DNA of 64,000 nucleotides from Dethiobacter alkaliphilus (GTDB lineage Bacteria; Bacillota; Dethiobacteria; DTU022; UBA8154): positions 124,001-188,000 of the forward strand of contig JAENYV010000004.1 of NCBI GenBank assembly GCA_016841605.1, read 5' to 3'. The notes below the pieces were generated by a model. That model ran no database searches. It worked only from the letters and a program-made list of their open reading frames with translations, and was not told where the DNA came from. How positions within the stretch are numbered: position 1 is the stretch's first letter; each line of letters starts with the position of its first letter. Of this stretch, positions 60,499 to 64,000 are shown in pieces. The position numbers and the translations under genes were made by a program.

Positions 60499-60980
60499 TG
60501 GAAGGTATCTCCATACTCAATGGTAAATACGCAGTAAGCATGGATATGTATCCCCTGCAGGACAAGAACTACAACATGGTCTACAAATTCTATGACAACT
60601 TAAAAGAAGGGCGTTTTACCACAACAAAATGCACAGACTGCGGGGCTCGTTCCTTTCCTCCCCGGATCATCTGTCCTGAATGTCTTTCCGAAAACATGGA
60701 ATGGGTCGACCTTCCCAGCGAAGGAACAGTTCTGGTAGTTGCCGAACAGGAAGCCGGAGTACCCTTAGGCTTTCAAGCCCCCTTAATCCATGCCCATGTT
60801 GACTTAGGAGGAGAACTGACCTATCTCGGCCGCGTCCAGAACTGTAAAGCCGGTGAACTGAAAGAAGGCGACAAAGTCAAACTGGTCGTTATCCCCATCG
60901 AACCTGTACCCGCGGACGGTAAAAAAGGTGCAGTAATACAGCACGAAAGAGTCTTCTTCGCTTTCGAAAAAGTTAAGTAA
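60498..60980 (+). CDS. DUF35 zinc-ribbon/OB-fold protein, cassette 2
   Basis: A 160-residue thiolase partner with zinc ribbon cysteines C45-C48 (KCTDCG) and C59-C62 (ICPECL), then an OB-fold (about 70-155). The first 40 residues are an extra N-terminal helix-like region absent from the BbsA-like protein at 37170. It overlaps the thiolase stop by one base, with GGGAGGG inside the thiolase 3' end as ribosome site. The order is thiolase first, DUF35 second, the reverse of the bbs-like operon. Confidence 0.9.
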   Translation: MEGISILNGKYAVSMDMYPLQDKNYNMVYKFYDNLKEGRFTTTKCTDCGARSFPPRIICPECLSENMEWVDLPSEGTVLVVAEQEAGVPLGFQAPLIHAHVDLGGELTYLGRVQNCKAGELKEGDKVKLVVIPIEPVPADGKKGAVIQHERVFFAFEKVK

Positions 60981-61015
60981 CACTACAGAAAACTTCAATA
61001 GGAGGTTACGGGCAA

Positions 61016-61873
61016 ATGACCATTACCAAGATAGGCGTTATGGGTGCCGGGTCCATGGGCGGCGGCATCGCCCAAATTGCCGCGCAGGCCGGTTATCAAG
61101 TAATACTAAACGACATCGACATCACCTTCGTCGAGAAAGCTCTTGGCCGTATGGATGCATTCCTGAGCAAAAGTGTAGAAAAAGGAAAAATGACCGGAGA
61201 ACAAAAAGAAGAAATCCTGGGGCGTATCAGCAAAAGCGCCGACCTCGCCGATTTTCATGATGTAGATCTGGCTATCGAAGTAATTATCGAAGACCTGGAG
61301 CCCAAGAAAAAAGCTTTCAGCCAGTTGGAGAGCATTTGCAAACCCGAAACATACCTTGCTTCCAATACCTCATCAATGCCCATTACAGTTCTGGCCAATG
61401 CGACAAACAGGCCTGAGCGCGTTGCCGGTATGCACTTCTTCAACCCCCCTCCCCTCATGAGACTCGTAGAAATAATCAGGGGTTACTATACCAGCGATGA
61501 AACAGTTAAAATCACCTCCGAAGTAGCCCAAAAAATGGGCAAAACAACAGTAGAAGTAAAAAGAGACACCCCCGGCTTCATCGTCAACCGGGTCATGATG
61601 GCCCAGTACATCGAAGCCATCCGCCTGCTTGAAGAGGGAGTAGCCAGCATAGAAGATATCGACAAAGCGGTAAAATTGGGCCTGAACCACCCCATGGGAG
61701 CCTTTGAACTGCAAGACTTCGGCGGGATCGATATCGGCTATTACGTTGCCGAGTACTTCTGCGAAGAATATAAAGACATGCGCTGGACCCCGCCCCAGGC
61801 ACTAAAAGCCCTGATGAGGTCCGGAAGACTGGGCAGGAAAACCGGTGCCGGCTGGTATGACTACGAAAAGTAA
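61016..61873 (+). CDS. 3-hydroxyacyl-CoA dehydrogenase, cassette 2
   Basis: 285 residues, the normal length for this family. IGVMGAGSMGGGIAQIAAQ is the NAD-binding loop (6-24), with the GMHFFNPPPLMRLVEI catalytic block near 139-154, DTPGFIVNRV near 183-192 and the C-terminal HPMGAFELQDFGG. It resembles the 29278 protein but is not its close copy. It follows the DUF35 gene by 35 bases with AGGAGG. It oxidises a 3-hydroxyacyl-CoA with NAD ahead of the thiolase step. Confidence 0.93.
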   Translation: MTITKIGVMGAGSMGGGIAQIAAQAGYQVILNDIDITFVEKALGRMDAFLSKSVEKGKMTGEQKEEILGRISKSADLADFHDVDLAIEVIIEDLEPKKKAFSQLESICKPETYLASNTSSMPITVLANATNRPERVAGMHFFNPPPLMRLVEIIRGYYTSDETVKITSEVAQKMGKTTVEVKRDTPGFIVNRVMMAQYIEAIRLLEEGVASIEDIDKAVKLGLNHPMGAFELQDFGGIDIGYYVAEYFCEEYKDMRWTPPQALKALMRSGRLGRKTGAGWYDYEK

Positions 61874-61888
61874 CAAGGAGTGAAAGAA

Positions 61889-62668
61889 ATGTCCGGAAAC
61901 GTTCTTTTAGTGGAAAAGCGCGACAGCATTGCCATACTAACGTTAAACAGGCCTCCATTAAATCCCCTGAGCAGTGCCGTTTTTCGTGAGATGGAAAAAA
62001 TTATACCCCAGTTGGACTCCGACCCCGAAGTAAAAGCAGTAATAGTAACCGGGTCCGGGGATAAAGCCTTTGCTGCGGGTGTCGATATTACTGAGATCAC
62101 AAACCTGTCAACTGTAGAAATGTATGAATTTAACGTTTTGGCCCTATCGGCTTTCAGCAAATTAGAGAATTTAAGCAAACCAACCATTGCAGCGATAAAA
62201 GGTCTTACCCTTGGTGGAGGCTATGAGCTTACCCTTACCTGTGACTTTCGTATTGCCGCTGAAAGTGCCAAATTCGGGCAGCCGGAGATCAACCTGGGCA
62301 TCATCCCCGGGGGGGGTGCTACGCAGCGTCTCTCTCGGCTGATCGGAGTTGCCCGCGCCAAGGAGCTGCTCTACCTGGGAGAAATGATCGATGCAGTTAC
62401 TGCGGAGAGATACGGTATGGTCAACAAAGTCGTCCCCGATGGGGAACTGCTGGAATATGTAGAGAAAATGGCCGAAAAACTGGCGGCAAAACCCGTCGTG
62501 GCCATGAAAATGATGAAAAAAACCATCGGTATAGGTATGCAGTTGGATTTAGCTTCTGCTACCAACCTGGAGATACAAAGCAATATTATAACCTTTGCCA
62601 CCGAGGATCGCGTCGAAGGAATTAAGGCTTTACTGGAAAAGCGCAAGCCCAATTTTGTCGGTAAATAA
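61889..62668 (+). CDS. Enoyl-CoA hydratase, cassette 2
   Basis: A 259-residue crotonase with AFAAGVDITEI near 60-70, LTLGGGYELTLTCDFRIAAE near 101-120, and both hydratase glutamates represented (FGQPEINLG and RAKELLYLG). ATG 61889 lies 8 bases after AAGGAG; the upstream in-frame GTG 61880 overlaps that site. It ends in the typical KRKPNFVGK. It completes a hydratase/dehydrogenase/thiolase beta-oxidation set downstream of the dehydratase-like subunits, consistent with the dehydratase product being an enoyl-CoA. Confidence 0.93.
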   Translation: MSGNVLLVEKRDSIAILTLNRPPLNPLSSAVFREMEKIIPQLDSDPEVKAVIVTGSGDKAFAAGVDITEITNLSTVEMYEFNVLALSAFSKLENLSKPTIAAIKGLTLGGGYELTLTCDFRIAAESAKFGQPEINLGIIPGGGATQRLSRLIGVARAKELLYLGEMIDAVTAERYGMVNKVVPDGELLEYVEKMAEKLAAKPVVAMKMMKKTIGIGMQLDLASATNLEIQSNIITFATEDRVEGIKALLEKRKPNFVGK

Positions 62669-62686
62669 GAAAATGAATAACCTGTG

Positions 62687-62714
62687 CCGGGTGCCGGTGC
62701 AAACCGGTGCCCGG
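62687..62714. terminator. GNRA-capped hairpin between hydratase and xdh genes
   Basis: CCGGGTGCCGGT (62687-62698) pairs with ACCGGTGCCCGG (62703-62714), two wobbles, capped by a GCAA tetraloop, and followed by GAAATTCTTTG. It is very stable but has only a short T-rich tail. It may attenuate or terminate the operon ahead of the molybdenum-hydroxylase genes. Confidence 0.5.
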
Positions 62715-62801
62715 GAAATTCTTTGAACTTTACCCCACTCTAATAAGACTTTGAGAAGATCAAAAGTGCCGGCAAGAGCCGGCGAAAGAGAGGAGAAAAA
62801 G

Positions 62802-63338
62802 ATGACCCGGCAAGAAAAGAAATTTTCCGGTTCTGCGCTTGAAGGTAAGCACCATATCAACCTTACGGTAAACGGACAGCTCTACGAATTGGCAATAGGA
62901 ACAGGGGCAGGTAAGGTTAATCCAAGCGATACCCTTTCCTTTACACTTAGGGAGACTCTTGGGCTTACAGGGACAAAAGTATCCTGCGACAGTGGTGCCT
63001 GCGGGGGATGTACCGTGATCATGGACGGAAGAGCGGTTCTGTCATGCATGCTGTTAAGTATTGAATGCGATGAAAAAGAGATTACTACAATTGAAGGACT
63101 GAAAAATCCAAAAACAGGAGAACTTGATCCCCTTCAGCAGTCATTTATCGATCATACGGCCTTTCAGTGCGGATTCTGCACCCCCGGAATGATCATGAGT
63201 TCCAAGGCTTTACTGAATGATAATCCTTCTCCAACAGAAGAAGAGGTAAAAGAGGCTCTTTCGGGTAATTTTTGTCGGTGTATCAGTCACTATCAAATTG
63301 TAAGAGCTGTTATGGCCGTTTCAGGAAAGGGGAAGTGA
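62802..63338 (+). CDS. Molybdenum-hydroxylase [2Fe-2S] small subunit
   Basis: A 178-residue intact small subunit of the xanthine dehydrogenase/4-hydroxybenzoyl-CoA reductase family. The plant-type [2Fe-2S] motif is C62-C67-C70-C82 (CDSGACGGC...SC) and the second cluster C123-C126-C158-C160 (CGFC...CRC). The N-terminal 20 residues are a charged extension relative to most members. ATG 62802 follows GAGAGGAG. The truncated homologue at 8201 shares its first 86 codons and upstream sequence. It relays electrons from the molybdenum subunit encoded next. No FAD (medium) subunit gene lies between them. Confidence 0.93.
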   Translation: MTRQEKKFSGSALEGKHHINLTVNGQLYELAIGTGAGKVNPSDTLSFTLRETLGLTGTKVSCDSGACGGCTVIMDGRAVLSCMLLSIECDEKEITTIEGLKNPKTGELDPLQQSFIDHTAFQCGFCTPGMIMSSKALLNDNPSPTEEEVKEALSGNFCRCISHYQIVRAVMAVSGKGK

Positions 63339-63343
63339 AATCG

Positions 63344-64000
63344 GTGGCCGAAAATTACAGATATATCGGCAAAGCGATGCCTAGAATGGATGGACAGGAG
63401 ATCGTAACCGGAAAAACAGCCTTCCTTGATGACCTTAAATTCCACAATCTTTTGATCGGGAAGGTCCTGAGAAGCCCTCATCCCCATGCCATGATCAAAA
63501 GAATTGATACAAGCAAGGCAGAGCAGCTCAAGGGAGTTAAAGCGATTATCACGCACGAGACGGCTCCTGATTGGAAAGGCGGCCTCCCGCCCATCCGTCT
63601 TCTTGATCGAAAGGTACGCTACGTGGGAGATGTTGTGGCTCTCATTGCGGCAGAAACCGAACGGATTGCCGATCAAGCGAAGAGGCTTATTAATGTGGAG
63701 TATGAAATACTTCCAGCTGTCTTCGATGACTATGAGGCGATGAAACCCGGAGCCATTCAGCTTTATGACGATCTGCCGGGCAACATACTGCCGCTCGGAT
63801 CAGACGAGATTAGCGGCGCTACATGGGCAACTGAAATTGTAACGGGAGATGTGGAAAAGGGATTTGCAGAGGCCGATGCCATTATAGAAGGAGGCTTCGC
63901 ATACGACAATATACCGAATCCAATTTCCATAGAGTCGCCCGCGGCAGTAGCACTTTGGGAGGAGCCTGACAAAGTGACGCTATGGGTTTCCAATCATAAG
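63344..64000 (+). CDS. Molybdenum-hydroxylase large (Moco) subunit, 3' partial
   Basis: The frame from GTG 63344 stays open to the end of the window (219 codons). The N-terminus reads YRYIGKAMPRMDGQEIVTGK, then FLDDLKFHNLLIGKVLRSPH, the standard start of CoxL/XdhA/HcrA-type molybdopterin subunits (GxxxxRxDxxxKVTGxAxYxxD...G.xxRSPHxHA). The RYVGDVVALIAAET segment near 104-117 is the other family landmark. The start lies 5 bases after the small-subunit stop. The family hydroxylates, or in the 4-hydroxybenzoyl-CoA reductase case dehydroxylates, aromatic compounds. The substrate cannot be decided because the active-site region is outside the window. Confidence 0.9.
   Translation, partial: MAENYRYIGKAMPRMDGQEIVTGKTAFLDDLKFHNLLIGKVLRSPHPHAMIKRIDTSKAEQLKGVKAIITHETAPDWKGGLPPIRLLDRKVRYVGDVVALIAAETERIADQAKRLINVEYEILPAVFDDYEAMKPGAIQLYDDLPGNILPLGSDEISGATWATEIVTGDVEKGFAEADAIIEGGFAYDNIPNPISIESPAAVALWEEPDKVTLWVSNHK

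Noticed and set aside
1-64000. CRISPR arrays, tRNA or rRNA genes, complete insertion sequences
   Set aside because: None found: no regularly spaced repeats, no cloverleaf or rRNA-like stretch, and only transposase remnants.

Overview
The window looks like a piece of the chromosome of a strictly anaerobic, Gram-positive (Clostridia/Peptococcaceae-like) bacterium that degrades aromatic or other recalcitrant organic acids. The reasons are strong GGAGG ribosome binding sites, many GTG/TTG starts, oxygen-sensitive enzyme families (2-oxoacid:ferredoxin oxidoreductase, benzoyl-CoA-reductase/2-hydroxyacyl-CoA-dehydratase-type Fe-S proteins, prenyl-FMN decarboxylase, molybdenum hydroxylase) and three TRAP uptake systems. 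The taxonomic guess is inference; no rRNA or tRNA gene was seen.

Layout. 1-6.4 kb is housekeeping: a membrane SpoIIE-type phosphatase (5' end cut by the window), malic enzyme, a YmdB-type phosphodiesterase on the minus strand and an inositol-monophosphatase-family enzyme. 6.4-17.5 kb holds a PucR-type regulator, a broken molybdenum-hydroxylase small subunit, and cassette copy 1: FadR-type repressor (minus), D-2-hydroxyacid dehydrogenase, acyl-CoA ligase, IorA, IorB and two BcrC/BcrB-like subunits. 17.8-22.4 kb has a DctPQM TRAP transporter and a PaaK-like aryl-CoA ligase. 22.4-23.1 kb is a scar region. 23.1-30.2 kb is one tight operon: UbiD decarboxylase, class III CoA-transferase, a ketosynthase-III/HMG-CoA-synthase-like protein fused to a DUF35 domain, thiolase, enoyl-CoA hydratase and 3-hydroxyacyl-CoA dehydrogenase. 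A decayed ubiD-ubiX pair follows. 30.6-36 kb has an acyl-CoA ligase and a TAXI-type TRAP system. 36.3-43.4 kb matches the benzylsuccinate beta-oxidation (bbs) gene set: crotonase, DUF35 protein, thiolase, two SDR proteins (one apparently catalytically dead), acyl-CoA dehydrogenase and CoA ligase. 43.6-50.7 kb has an MFS exporter, a second TAXI TRAP system and an extended acyl-CoA dehydrogenase. 50.9-64 kb is cassette copy 2, in the same gene order but with its repressor on the plus strand, continued by thiolase, DUF35 protein, 3-hydroxyacyl-CoA dehydrogenase, enoyl-CoA hydratase and an intact molybdenum-hydroxylase small subunit plus the start of its large subunit.

How the parts fit. The window reads as a catabolic island: uptake (TRAP), activation to CoA thioesters (five ligases, one CoA-transferase), decarboxylation (UbiD), low-potential reduction or dehydration (BcrBC/HgdBC-like subunits beside ferredoxin-reducing IorAB), and several beta-oxidation modules ending in thiolase-DUF35 complexes. 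The duplicated cassette is the most striking feature. Both copies and two scars share a promoter-operator signature built on the palindrome ATGTC-N-GACAT, and remnants of further copies lie at about 6.5, 8.2 and 22.6 kb. This points to a cassette that has repeatedly duplicated and been trimmed. Substrates are not determined by the sequence; those given below are hypotheses.
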